This document shows, one piece after another, positions 8,397-17,064 of a stretch of 64,000 bases of DNA (position 1 is its first letter; every line of letters starts with the position of its first letter). Below the pieces are notes generated by a model that did not search any database, was not told the origin of the DNA, and saw only the letters and a list, made by a program, of their open reading frames with translations. Source of the stretch: an uncultured Oscillospiraceae bacterium (GTDB lineage: Bacteria > Bacillota > Clostridia > Oscillospirales > Acutalibacteraceae); assembly GCA_958448165.1 (NCBI GenBank), contig CAUDCW010000007.1:1-64000 (forward strand), in the 5' to 3' direction. Position numbers and translations under genes: made by a program.

Positions 8397-9404
8397 TTAG
8401 TCAGCGTACTTGTCCTCGCCGTTCCATGAGTACATCTTTCTGAGTTCCTCGCCAACCTTCTCAAGCTGGTGCTCTGCGGCAATTCTTCTGCATGAGTTGA
8501 AGTGTGCTCTGCCGTTCTTGTTCTCTGCAATCCACTTTGAAGCGAATGTGCCGTCCTGAATCTCTGTGAGAACCTTCTTCATCTCTTTCTTTGTTTCGTC
8601 TGTGATAAGACGCTTGCCTGTTTCGTAGTCGCCGAACTCAGCAGTGTCAGAGATAGAATATCTCATCTTCTTGAAGCCGCCGCTGTAGATAAGGTCAACG
8701 ATGAGCTTCATCTCGTGGATACACTCAAAGTAAGCGTTCTCCGGAGCGTAGCCTGCCTCAACAAGAGTTTCAAAGCCTGCCTTCATCAGAGCTGTAACGC
8801 CGCCGCAAAGAACAGCCTGCTCGCCGAAGAGGTCTGTTTCTGTTTCAATCTTAAAGGTTGTTTCAAGAACACCTGCACGGCTGCCGCCGATACCTGCTGC
8901 ATAAGCAAGACCGATTTCTGTAGCCTTGCCTGTAGCGTCCTGCTCAACAGCGATAAGACACGGAGTACCCTTGCCCTCAACATACTCGCTTCTTACTGTG
9001 TGGCCCGGAGCCTTAGGAGCGATCATAAATACGTCAACGTTTGACGGAGGTGTGATTTGCTTGTAGTGAATGTTGAAGCCGTGTGCAAATGCAAGTGCCT
9101 TGCCCTCTGTGAGGTACGGCTCGATATCCTTCTTGTAAAGGTCAGCCTGTCTTTCGTCGGGAACAAGAATCATAATGATGTCGGCTGCCTTTGCTGCTTC
9201 TGCAGTTGTCATTACTGTAAGTCCTGCCTTCTCGGCTCTTGCACGGCTCTTGCTGCCCTCGTAAAGACCAACAACAACGTCAACGCCGCTGTCGTGAAGG
9301 TTAAGTGCGTGTGCGTGACCCTGGCTGCCGTAACCGATGATGGCTACCTTTTTACCCTTAAGAAGATTGAGGTCACAGTCTGCTTGATAATAAATTTTTG
9401 GCAT
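8397..9404 (-). CDS. ilvC: Ketol-acid reductoisomerase
   Basis: Second common step of valine, leucine and isoleucine synthesis: NADPH- and magnesium-dependent rearrangement and reduction of acetolactate or acetohydroxybutyrate. 335 aa, class I length. The N-terminal nucleotide-binding fold shows GYGSQGHA at residues 24-31; the C-terminal knotted domain carries the metal-binding DLFGEQ and the family motif IHEMKLIVDLIYSGG. The start is taken at MPKIYYQ because AAGGAGG lies eight bases upstream; an upstream in-frame ATG overlaps that ribosome site and is unlikely. Last gene of ilvB-ilvN-ilvC, 58 bp after ilvN. Confidence 0.97.
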   Translation of the reverse strand: MPKIYYQADCDLNLLKGKKVAIIGYGSQGHAHALNLHDSGVDVVVGLYEGSKSRARAEKAGLTVMTTAEAAKAADIIMILVPDERQADLYKKDIEPYLTEGKALAFAHGFNIHYKQITPPSNVDVFMIAPKAPGHTVRSEYVEGKGTPCLIAVEQDATGKATEIGLAYAAGIGGSRAGVLETTFKIETETDLFGEQAVLCGGVTALMKAGFETLVEAGYAPENAYFECIHEMKLIVDLIYSGGFKKMRYSISDTAEFGDYETGKRLITDETKKEMKKVLTEIQDGTFASKWIAENKNGRAHFNSCRRIAAEHQLEKVGEELRKMYSWNGEDKYAD

Positions 9405-9462
9405 AATAATTTTCCTCCTTGCCAATGTTGGCTTAATATATATGTTATTTCTGTAAAACCGC

Positions 9463-9954
9463 TTATGAGTTTACGCCAGCCGTGCCCTTTTCTATAGCAA
9501 CGGTGCCTGTCTTTACGATTTCACGGATACCATATGGCTTTAACAAGTTAAGAAGTATCTCTGTTTTTTCCGTTGTGTCGGAAAATTCTATTGTTATGCT
9601 TGATGCCGCAACGTCACAGACCTTTGCGTGCATCATCTCGGCAATTTTCAAAAGCTCCGGCCTTTTCGGGGCAGGGCAGTTGACCTTGATAAGTGAAAGC
9701 TCACGGCTTATATAATTGCCGTCCTCAAGGGCTTTGACCTTGATAACGGGAATAAGCTTGTTGAGCTGTTTTTCAAGCTGCTCAAGTACATAGTCATCGC
9801 CGTCTGCGACGATGGTAATTCTTGAAAGCTTGGGGTCGTTTGTAACGCCCACAGCAAGGCTGTCTATATTAAAGCCTCGCCTTGAGAACAGTCCGGATAT
9901 TTTACTTAAAACACCGGCCTGATTTTCAACCAGAACTGTCAATGTGTGTTTCAT
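9463..9954 (-). CDS. ilvN: Acetolactate synthase small (regulatory) subunit
   Basis: Regulatory subunit of acetohydroxyacid synthase, 163 aa, normal length. Residues 1-75 form an ACT domain (TLTVLVENQAGVLSKISGLF, RGFNIDSLAVG) that binds valine for feedback inhibition; the C-terminal half is the ALS_ss_C domain. It lies 15 bp after ilvB and upstream of ilvC, so the three are surely one operon. The RBS AAAGGA precedes the ATG. Confidence 0.96.
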   Translation of the reverse strand: MKHTLTVLVENQAGVLSKISGLFSRRGFNIDSLAVGVTNDPKLSRITIVADGDDYVLEQLEKQLNKLIPVIKVKALEDGNYISRELSLIKVNCPAPKRPELLKIAEMMHAKVCDVAASSITIEFSDTTEKTEILLNLLKPYGIREIVKTGTVAIEKGTAGVNS

Positions 9955-9969
9955 ATAAAAAATCCTTTC

Positions 9970-11595
9970 TTAAATTGAGGGGGTTTCGGGGCTTACGTTG
10001 CATACAAGCATAAACGAGCGGTTGCTCTTAAGCATTTCCTCGGCAATTTTCTCCGCCTCTTCGTTTGAGTTTGCACACGCTGATGGAATGTTGTATGCCT
10101 CGGCAATCTTCATAAAGTCGGGTGCATCATCATCAAGGAAGGTTGCGCTGTAGCGGCCCTTGTAAAGGTTCTTTTGCAGCTCCCTTACCATACCGAGTCT
10201 TACGTTTCGCATAATGATGATTTTTATGTTCAGGTTATTCTGCGCTATTGTGCCAAGCTCGTTCATACCCATCTGGAAAGAGCCGTCGCCGCAGATTACC
10301 ACGACCTCACGGTCGGGGCGTGCAAACTTTGCGCCGATAGCGGCGGGAATTGAGTAGCCCATTGTGCCCATACCGCCTGTTGTGAGGAATCTGCCTTCCT
10401 TTATGCGGAAGTTGTTGGCGCACCAGATCTGGTTCTGACCCACGTCTGCAACAAGAATTGCCTTTGACGGCAGCATCTTTGAAAAAGTAGCCACAAACTG
10501 CCTTGGCTCAACATAGCCCTCAAACTGCTGAGGAATACGGAACAAATCCGTTTTCCAGCGTTCAACCGTGTCGTCCCACATCGGCGGAACGTGATATTTG
10601 CCGACCTCAGCGGCAAGCCTGCCCATAATATCACGCATATCTCCGACAATCGGAACAGTTGTTTTTATATTTTTGCCGATTTCGGCAGGGTCGATATCTA
10701 TATGTATAATTTTTGAGCGCTCTGAAATCTGGTCCGGTGCGGCAACCGCTCTGTCGCCGAGCCTTGCGCCGCAAACAATAATCAAATCGGACTCGTGTAT
10801 AACCCTGTTTGCAACGCCCTTGCCGTGACTGCCGAGCATACCGAGATACAGCCTGTGCTCGGACGGCATAACGCCGATACCCATCATTGTTGAAACAACA
10901 GGTATGCCGGTTGAAACGGCAAAATCAACAAGCTGAAGCTTAACGCCCGATGAAAGCACGCCGCCGCCTGCCACGATAACAGGACGTGACGAGGTTTTGA
11001 TAAGCTGAGCCGCTTTCTTTATCTGTACGGCGTGACCCTTGATGTTCGGCTTGTAGCCGACAATGTTTGCTTCTGCAGGGTATTCAAAGCTTTCAACCTT
11101 GTTTGTCTGCATATCTATCGGAATATCAATAAGAACAGGGCCGGGTCTGCCGGTTGTGGCAATGTGGAATGCCTCTTTGAAAATACGAGGCAAATCGGCG
11201 GTGTCCTTGACAAGGTAGCTGTGCTTAACAAACGGCTCGCAGGCGCCCGTTATGTCAGCCTCCTGAAAAACATCTCTGCCGAGAAGGTCACTTCTGACCT
11301 GACCGGTAATTGCGATAATCGGAATAGAATCGGTGTAAGCCGTTGCAATACCCGTTATCATATTTGTAGCACCCGGACCGGAGGTTGCAACACAAACGCC
11401 CGGCTTGCCGACTGATCTGGCATAGCCGCTTGCAGCGTGTACTGCGTTTTGCTCCTGTCTGACGAGAATGTGCTGTATATCTGAATCTAAAAGTGCGTCG
11501 TAAAATGGGCATATAGCAGCACCGGGGTATCCGAAAATGACGGATACACCTTCGCTCTCAAGACATTTTACCATAATTTCAGCACCGCTTATCAT
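9970..11595 (-). CDS. ilvB: Acetolactate synthase large (catalytic) subunit
   Basis: Thiamine-diphosphate enzyme of 541 aa that condenses two pyruvates, or pyruvate with 2-oxobutyrate, at the start of branched-chain amino acid synthesis. The catalytic Glu is in the motif RQEQNAVHAA about residue 50; the TPP/Mg motif GDGSFQMGMNELGTI with the downstream NN is near residue 440. The start is the ATG at 11595, preceded by GGAGTGA; an upstream in-frame codon at 11664 falls inside the -35 box and is rejected. A consensus promoter gives a leader of only about 35 nt, so no T-box or attenuator precedes this operon. Confidence 0.97.
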   Translation of the reverse strand: MISGAEIMVKCLESEGVSVIFGYPGAAICPFYDALLDSDIQHILVRQEQNAVHAASGYARSVGKPGVCVATSGPGATNMITGIATAYTDSIPIIAITGQVRSDLLGRDVFQEADITGACEPFVKHSYLVKDTADLPRIFKEAFHIATTGRPGPVLIDIPIDMQTNKVESFEYPAEANIVGYKPNIKGHAVQIKKAAQLIKTSSRPVIVAGGGVLSSGVKLQLVDFAVSTGIPVVSTMMGIGVMPSEHRLYLGMLGSHGKGVANRVIHESDLIIVCGARLGDRAVAAPDQISERSKIIHIDIDPAEIGKNIKTTVPIVGDMRDIMGRLAAEVGKYHVPPMWDDTVERWKTDLFRIPQQFEGYVEPRQFVATFSKMLPSKAILVADVGQNQIWCANNFRIKEGRFLTTGGMGTMGYSIPAAIGAKFARPDREVVVICGDGSFQMGMNELGTIAQNNLNIKIIIMRNVRLGMVRELQKNLYKGRYSATFLDDDAPDFMKIAEAYNIPSACANSNEEAEKIAEEMLKSNRSFMLVCNVSPETPSI

Positions 11596-11635
11596 GTTTC
11601 CGTCACTCCATTCTAATTCACAAGCTTTACCTATT

Positions 11636-11664
11636 ATTATAATATCACGGGGTCGATAGGTCAA
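11636..11664 (-). promoter_or_regulatory. Sigma-A promoter of ilvBNC
   Basis: On the minus strand TTGACC (11664-11659), a 17-bp spacer and TATAAT (11641-11636). The -35 box overlaps the final codons of the upstream decarboxylase gene. The leader to the ilvB start codon is about 35 nt. Confidence 0.8.
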
Positions 11665-13115
11665 GTTTTTAAGGTGTTTTTTTCGTAAAATGGCTTATTA
11701 TCAACAACTGTGACATATTCGCCGTTGCCGTGAGTGCTGCTTTTCAGCAAAACTCCGGTAGCTTTAAGGGCAAAAATGACCTTTGCAAGCTCGTTTGTAA
11801 TAACTTCGCCGGGTACGATCAGCGGGATTCCCGGCGGATATGCGAACAGAAATTCACCGCAAATCATTCCCTGCGCACGGCTTATGGGGATTGAGGCTTT
11901 GCAAAGCTCCTCAGCTTCGGAAATCTCTATTGCTTTTTTGTACGTTTTCGGCATTGCGGCGGCTTTTGGCAAATATGCGCCGGGTGAGCCGCTGTCAATT
12001 TCCTGCAGGGCAGAGATAAGGCGGGTAAAACCCTCGTCTGTGTCGCAGTATGAGGTCATTGCAACAATGTATTGGAGCGACGACATTTCCACCTGAATTT
12101 TGTATTTGTCAAGAAGCGTTGACGCAAGCTCGGCGCCCGAATAACCCTTTCTGACGGCGCTTATGATAAGCTTGCTACGGTCGAATCGGAAGATTCTATC
12201 GTGCGGCTTATCCTTGTCGTTACCGTAAAACAGAATGTCGATGTTTTTCAGCGACTTTGCTTTCTCGGAAAAGCTTTCAAGCCTGGTTACATATTCCGCA
12301 AAAAATGAGCTGCCGTTCTTTTGCAGGAAATTAACCGTGCTGTCTATATTCTCCATCAATAAATATGACGGAGAGCTTGTTTCAAAAACGGCGAGCTTCT
12401 GCGCTATTTTGTCGCAGTCAGCCATATTGCCGCAAACGTGCAGCAATGCGCTTTGAGTAAGGCAGGCAAGCGTTTTGTGCGTGCTTTGTATCACGATATC
12501 TGCTCCGCTTTTTACAGCGCTGTCCGGAAAGCTGTCAAAAAGCCCCAGGTGTGCGCCGTGAGCTTCATCGACAATAAGAACAACGCCAAAGCGGTGGCAG
12601 ATGTCGCTTATCGCCTTAACGTCGGATATAATCCCCTCGTAGGTCGGTGAGGTGATTATCACGGCGGCTGTGTCGGGGTGTTGCGTTAAAAGCAGTTCAA
12701 GCTCGGTCGGATTTATCGAGCCGTAGCACCCGAACGGCATGGAGATTGTGTCGGGTGTGATATAGTGCGGCTTCAGACCGAGCAGAGATATGCCGTTGTA
12801 AACGGATTTGTGGCAGTTTCGGGCGCATATAATAGTATCGCCGTGCTTTGTGCAGGCGGCAAGAGAGGCAAGAATGCCGCAGGTACTGCCGCCCACAAGA
12901 AAAAAGGTTTTGTCTGCGCCGAAAAAGGCGGCGGCGTTGTCCATGGCTTTTTTTAATATTCCGTCCGCACAGTGCAAATCGTCAAGACTGTCAACCTCTG
13001 TCATATCGTGCGTTACAGATAAGGGTTGTACCATTTTTGCGTTGCGCTTGTGTCCGGGCATATGAAAGGGGTAAATCCCCGATTCTGAGTAGTTTTCAAG
13101 TGTATCGTAAAGCAT
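11661..13115 (-). CDS. Orn/Lys/Arg decarboxylase-family PLP enzyme
   Basis: Pyridoxal-phosphate enzyme of 484 aa, fold-type I, of the short Firmicutes lysine/ornithine/arginine decarboxylase group (Bacillus SpeA/YaaO-like), with probable polyamine or agmatine/cadaverine production. The Schiff-base lysine is Lys214 in STHKTL; Asp183 and His186 in VDEAHGAH contact the cofactor and His102 (NCHKS) stacks on it. The C-terminal domain (about 370-484) has the conserved PPGIPLIVPGE motif. The N-terminal wing domain of the long bacterial decarboxylases is absent, as in this subgroup. It is downstream of the cohesin-like gene with a 17-bp gap. Which amino acid is used is not readable. Confidence 0.9.
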   Translation of the reverse strand: MLYDTLENYSESGIYPFHMPGHKRNAKMVQPLSVTHDMTEVDSLDDLHCADGILKKAMDNAAAFFGADKTFFLVGGSTCGILASLAACTKHGDTIICARNCHKSVYNGISLLGLKPHYITPDTISMPFGCYGSINPTELELLLTQHPDTAAVIITSPTYEGIISDVKAISDICHRFGVVLIVDEAHGAHLGLFDSFPDSAVKSGADIVIQSTHKTLACLTQSALLHVCGNMADCDKIAQKLAVFETSSPSYLLMENIDSTVNFLQKNGSSFFAEYVTRLESFSEKAKSLKNIDILFYGNDKDKPHDRIFRFDRSKLIISAVRKGYSGAELASTLLDKYKIQVEMSSLQYIVAMTSYCDTDEGFTRLISALQEIDSGSPGAYLPKAAAMPKTYKKAIEISEAEELCKASIPISRAQGMICGEFLFAYPPGIPLIVPGEVITNELAKVIFALKATGVLLKSSTHGNGEYVTVVDNKPFYEKNTLKT

Positions 13116-13132
13116 TGCTGTATTTCCTTGTT

Positions 13133-14032
13133 CTATTCTTCTTCATCAAATAAATCCGGGTTGTCAGAGCTGAACATATCGTCAAATGATGCGAAAGCGG
13201 AGTCTGACGGGTTTTCGTTATTTTTATCCGTTGCCTTATCGGGGTTATCGCCTTTGTCCTGTTGAGACCTGTGTGATTCTCCGTGCTTCCTGCCGATTAT
13301 GTAAACGGCTATGCCGGCACCGACAACGGAAAGTGTCGTGATAACGCTTAAGAAAATGTATGGAGCGTGGGACTGTGGATTTCCGCTTGAGCCGAAGCTT
13401 GTAACTGTTCCTTGCGAGAACGAGGTTGAAGCATTTGTATGCTCCTGCCCCGACACTCGGCTTGTGCCTGAGCCCGAGGTCTTTGATGACGGTTTTTTTG
13501 AACTGCCCGATGATGAAGAACTGACCTTTGTTCCGCTTGAGCGTGAAACACTGCCGCTCACCTTTTCGGCAAGCTCAACAGGGTATTCAAACCCGAAGCC
13601 GCCCGATAAGCGGCTTTCGTCACTGCTTACGGCCTGTTCGCAGTAAAGCGTGATATATGCCCTGCACGGTGTTGCCGATGCCTTGAAGTTAAGCGTGATA
13701 ATATTCTTTTCGTCCGACGACAGCTGTTCGCCGCCGACATTTAAAAATACAAGGCTTGCGGTGTTGCCGCTTACGTTATATTCAAGCTTGCCGTCAATTC
13801 CGTCGGCAAGACCGGCTGATTTCAGCTCCATTGCAGAGGAATCAAAGCAAACCGTGAATATTGCGGCGGCAATATCGCCGCTTCCGAGGATGTTTAGCTG
13901 CACTTTGAAGCTTTTGCCTGTCTGCACCTTGCTGTCAAGCGCAAGAGTACAGTCATAATCTGCGGCTGAGGCGGAAACGATAGACATCAGTGCAATTGTC
14001 ATAGTGATGAAGATTGTAAAAAGTCTTTTCAT
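13133..14032 (-). CDS. Membrane-anchored protein with a cohesin-like domain
   Basis: 299-aa surface protein. A Sec signal peptide (1-23, ending ASA) is followed by a beta-rich domain (about 25-160) whose pattern, a GKSFKVQLNI strand, then IAAAIFTVCFDSSAMEL and an ITLNFKA strand, resembles the cohesin fold. A Ser/Gly/Lys-rich linker (about 160-222) leads to one transmembrane helix (about 225-246) and a charged, Asp-rich cytoplasmic tail. In dockerin-using Ruminococci such proteins attach enzymes to the cell; two dockerin proteins are encoded in this window. Binding is inference; the domain could be another carbohydrate-binding-like beta sandwich. It overlaps tatD by 4 bp (ATGA), implying translational coupling. 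Confidence 0.62.
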   Translation of the reverse strand: MKRLFTIFITMTIALMSIVSASAADYDCTLALDSKVQTGKSFKVQLNILGSGDIAAAIFTVCFDSSAMELKSAGLADGIDGKLEYNVSGNTASLVFLNVGGEQLSSDEKNIITLNFKASATPCRAYITLYCEQAVSSDESRLSGGFGFEYPVELAEKVSGSVSRSSGTKVSSSSSGSSKKPSSKTSGSGTSRVSGQEHTNASTSFSQGTVTSFGSSGNPQSHAPYIFLSVITTLSVVGAGIAVYIIGRKHGESHRSQQDKGDNPDKATDKNNENPSDSAFASFDDMFSSDNPDLFDEEE

Positions 14033-14799
14033 ATAGTAATGTTGTAAATCTTGCAGGCGTTTTCAATGTTCTGGCTGAGAAGCTCGTCCACCGTAATACC
14101 CCTGATTTCGGCTATCTTTTCAGCCGTGAACTTTATCATTCGTGAGTCGCACCGTTTTCCCCTGTACGGGACGGGTGTAAGATAAGGTGCGTCAGTTTCG
14201 AGCATAAGGCGGTCAAGCGGGATTTCTTTGACCACATCAACACTGTGCCGTGCGTTCTTGAAGGTGACTACTCCGCCGATGCTTATCGACATTCCAAGAC
14301 GGACAACCTCCCGTGACAGCTCAACACTGCCTGAAAAGCAGTGAACTATGCCCCTTGGGCGGTATTTCCTCAGAAGCTCATAGGTGTCTCCGTGTGCGTC
14401 ACGGTCGTGAACTACAACAGGCAGGTCAAGCTCCTTTGACAGCGCAAGCTGTTTTTCAAAGACGTCAAGCTGAATTTGCTTCGGCACGTCCTTCCAGTAG
14501 TAGTCAAGACCGATTTCGCCGATTGCGACAACCTTTTTGTGCCTTGTAAGCTCGGCTGTCTTTTCGATAAAATCATCGGGTGCGCTCTCTGCCTTTTCGG
14601 GGTGAAAGCCTGCGCTTGTGTAAAAGCCGTTGTATTTTTCGGCGAGCTTAATACCGAACAGAGTTGTTTCGATGTCTGTAGCGCCGTTGACAATCCCGAC
14701 AATTTCGCCTCCGCAAAGCATCTGTTCAAGCAGTTCAAAACGGTCGGCGTCAAATGCCTCATCGTCATAGTGTGCGTGTACGTCAAATATTTTTTGCAT
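14029..14799 (-). CDS. tatD: TatD-family metal-dependent DNase
   Basis: TIM-barrel hydrolase of 256 aa, 3'-5' DNA exonuclease family YabD/TatD. Metal ligands are visible in order: DVHAH near the N terminus, the Glu in GEIGLDYYW, His in VVHDRDAHG, His in VHCFSGS and the Asp in LETDAPYL. I take the ATG at 14799, with GGTG ahead of it; a GTG three codons earlier (14808) is also possible. In Bacillus this gene neighbours metS; here metG is 3 kb away in the opposite direction. Confidence 0.93.
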   Translation of the reverse strand: MQKIFDVHAHYDDEAFDADRFELLEQMLCGGEIVGIVNGATDIETTLFGIKLAEKYNGFYTSAGFHPEKAESAPDDFIEKTAELTRHKKVVAIGEIGLDYYWKDVPKQIQLDVFEKQLALSKELDLPVVVHDRDAHGDTYELLRKYRPRGIVHCFSGSVELSREVVRLGMSISIGGVVTFKNARHSVDVVKEIPLDRLMLETDAPYLTPVPYRGKRCDSRMIKFTAEKIAEIRGITVDELLSQNIENACKIYNITI

Positions 14800-14940
14800 T
14801 ATTTTCACCGTATATCAAGAAAAATTTTTACCCATTACGACATTGATTTACATAACTTTTTATCCAAATTGTAAATTATTTTTCAGAAAAGCTAAAATCA
14901 ATGACGAAACAAAATTTATGTGCTAATATATTTCAGCAGG

Positions 14941-14967
14941 GTATCTGACGTTTTGAGCTTCAGATAC
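14941..14967. promoter_or_regulatory. Inverted repeat upstream of the C39-like peptidase gene
   Basis: GTATCTGA and TCAGATAC form a perfect 8-bp inverted repeat around an 11-base loop, in the AT-rich gap between tatD and the peptidase gene. TATAATTATAAT follows it, so it may overlap a promoter as an operator. No further support. Confidence 0.3.
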
Positions 14968-15009
14968 GCCTTATAATTATAATAAAAAGCAAGGATTAAA
15001 TCAATCAAA

Positions 15010-16209
15010 ATGAGTGTTGTGGAATTTATGAAAGGATTGGAATTGAATTTAAAAAGTAAAAAAACGATCGCTGTTATTTTAGCGTTGTTTGTTATTCTGA
15101 CTGCTGTGTTTATCGTGTTAAGGATTCTTTTTCCTATTGACGGAACCGCAGCGGCAATACCGACCTCTTATGTTCAGAAAAAGACGGTTATTAATCTGAG
15201 CGGTACGAAAAGCGACAGCAAAGACAATATCACATCGGGAGAGTTTGTGAATAAAAATGAGCTTGCGTTCGAAAACGATGAGTACAGCGCCGAGGTGTTT
15301 TCAAGCGTCACGGTGAAGCTTGATATAAAGTCGCAATCAATACCGTCGGCAAGCCTTGAGTGGTCCTTAAGCGATAAAGAAGCAGGTGAGATTAAGGTTG
15401 AAAACGGCACCGACGCCACCGTTACGCTGAAAAAAGCAGGAAAATTTGAACTGCGGGCAAGCTCACCGTCGGGGCTTTATGCCGCCTGCACTGTGATTTC
15501 AAAAGCGCCTGCGAAGTATCAGATTGACGGCGTGCCGTTTATATCTCAGAATAACGGGTATCCGTCGGGCTGTGAGTCGATAAGCACAACAATGCTGCTT
15601 AATTATTTTAATTACGATATATCGCCCGAAACCTTTATAGACGGGTATCTTCACACTGATTATCTGCGTGAAAGTGACGACGGCACTGCGGTTGTCGGAC
15701 CTGACCCTTATACAGCGTTTATCGGAACGCCGTATGACGAAAGTTCTCTCGGCTGCTATCCGCCGGTTGTAGTTGACGCGATGAACAGGATATTTGACGA
15801 AACAAATTCGGGCAACAAGGCTGTTGACACAACGGGAATGAGCCTTGATGAGCTGATTGATACATATATTGTTCAGGACGAGCCTGTGCTGGTGTGGTCA
15901 ACAATGTATTTGTGGGACGCATTTGTAACCGACAGCTGGATTGTTGAAGGCGCAAGCGAGGAGTCGCCGTATAAAGACGGAGATTTGTATGAATGGATTG
16001 CAAACGAGCATTGCCTTGTGCTGACGGGCTATGACAAGGATTATTATTATTTCAACGACCCGTTATATAATAATGCAAAGATTCAGTACGAAAAAACGGC
16101 TTTTGAGCAGCGCTTTGAAGAAATCGGCAGATGCTCGGCTGCGATAAACGGCGGCGTGAACGACAAGGAGATCACCGTGAATTTGCCGAAAGAGAAGAAA
16201 TCGGAGTAG
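15010..16209 (+). CDS. Membrane-anchored C39-like cysteine peptidase
   Basis: 399-aa predicted extracellular protein. An N-terminal signal anchor (about residues 18-42) is followed by a beta-sandwich Ig-like region (about 60-170), then a peptidase C39-like (C39_2) domain. Its catalytic Cys is in GYPSGCESIST and its His in ANEHCLVLTGYDKDYYYFND, the usual order for this family. Relatives are called YvpB-like in Bacillus. RBS is weak: AAGGA lies 14 bases before the chosen ATG, so the start could be the in-frame ATG 18 bp later. Substrate unknown. It stands divergently from the tatD/cohesin-like genes. Confidence 0.75.
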   Translation: MSVVEFMKGLELNLKSKKTIAVILALFVILTAVFIVLRILFPIDGTAAAIPTSYVQKKTVINLSGTKSDSKDNITSGEFVNKNELAFENDEYSAEVFSSVTVKLDIKSQSIPSASLEWSLSDKEAGEIKVENGTDATVTLKKAGKFELRASSPSGLYAACTVISKAPAKYQIDGVPFISQNNGYPSGCESISTTMLLNYFNYDISPETFIDGYLHTDYLRESDDGTAVVGPDPYTAFIGTPYDESSLGCYPPVVVDAMNRIFDETNSGNKAVDTTGMSLDELIDTYIVQDEPVLVWSTMYLWDAFVTDSWIVEGASEESPYKDGDLYEWIANEHCLVLTGYDKDYYYFNDPLYNNAKIQYEKTAFEQRFEEIGRCSAAINGGVNDKEITVNLPKEKKSE

Positions 16210-16253
16210 CGGCGACCTCACGCAAGTCCCTTAATCTTGGATAATACATAATA

Positions 16254-16955
16254 TCACTCAATATAGTCTGGTTTTTCCGAGGTTAAAAACTCAACGCTGC
16301 GCTCAATGGAATCCCTCGAGTTGCCCCAGTCCTGACCGTTGCTTCTGTAATCAAACATTTTGCAGTAGTGCGAAATGTCGTCCTTCAGCGAGCTTAAATA
16401 TTTACCCGAAAGCACCGATGCACTCTTATAAAACTCTGAAAGCTCAGAGCCTTTAAGACCGCCCTTTGACGATGCGGATTTTATCAGCATTGTGTAATGC
16501 GGCAGGCAGATGAACGGTTGCTGCTCAAAAAGCTCCTTGAATTCGGGGTCGGTTGTAAAGCTTGAGAAAATCGTTGCAAACATATGCTCCATACCCCAGC
16601 TTATTTTGTCGCACACATAGCAGCTTTGCTGAAGCTGTTCAAGTGCGGCTATATTTTTTTTGTTAGGCTTTCCCTTTGAGTTTTCGTCTATAAGCGTGTT
16701 TTTGATGTTGTCGAGGTGGGTTTCAAGGATAAGAGCATTCTGCAGTCTGCGGCCTTTGTTTACCATCATATGAAAATGCTTTGTGCAGAAGCCCTTATTG
16801 TTTGTTTCCACTCTTATGTCAGGCTCCATCATTGCAGGACCGAGGATATAGTCAAGATAATTCTGTTCGAGCATATCGTGCAGACGGCAGATAGGACAGC
16901 CGTCCTTCGGACCGAACACATCGTTTATAGGAATAGTGCAGATTGTTTCTTTCAT
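16254..16955 (-). CDS. DUF6062 family protein
   Basis: 233-aa cytoplasmic protein without signal peptide or membrane segments. The N-terminal CPICRLHDMLEQ motif and the later CTKHFHMM and CYVCDKI motifs give paired cysteines and histidines that suggest metal binding. This architecture matches DUF6062, a family found in Clostridia with no known function. The start is set at ATG 16955, preceded by AAAGGA; a GTG six codons upstream overlaps that site. It is transcribed convergently with the C39-like gene and divergently from the glycosylase gene. Confidence 0.7.
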   Translation of the reverse strand: MKETICTIPINDVFGPKDGCPICRLHDMLEQNYLDYILGPAMMEPDIRVETNNKGFCTKHFHMMVNKGRRLQNALILETHLDNIKNTLIDENSKGKPNKKNIAALEQLQQSCYVCDKISWGMEHMFATIFSSFTTDPEFKELFEQQPFICLPHYTMLIKSASSKGGLKGSELSEFYKSASVLSGKYLSSLKDDISHYCKMFDYRSNGQDWGNSRDSIERSVEFLTSEKPDYIE

Positions 16956-17064
16956 AAGCTTTAGTCCTTTCACAGCATAATTGATAAATATATTGTAGCA
17001 TAAATCTCGGCTTTATGATATACTCATTACTATAAAAGCAAAAATTTTGTAAAGCGGTGTCGGT

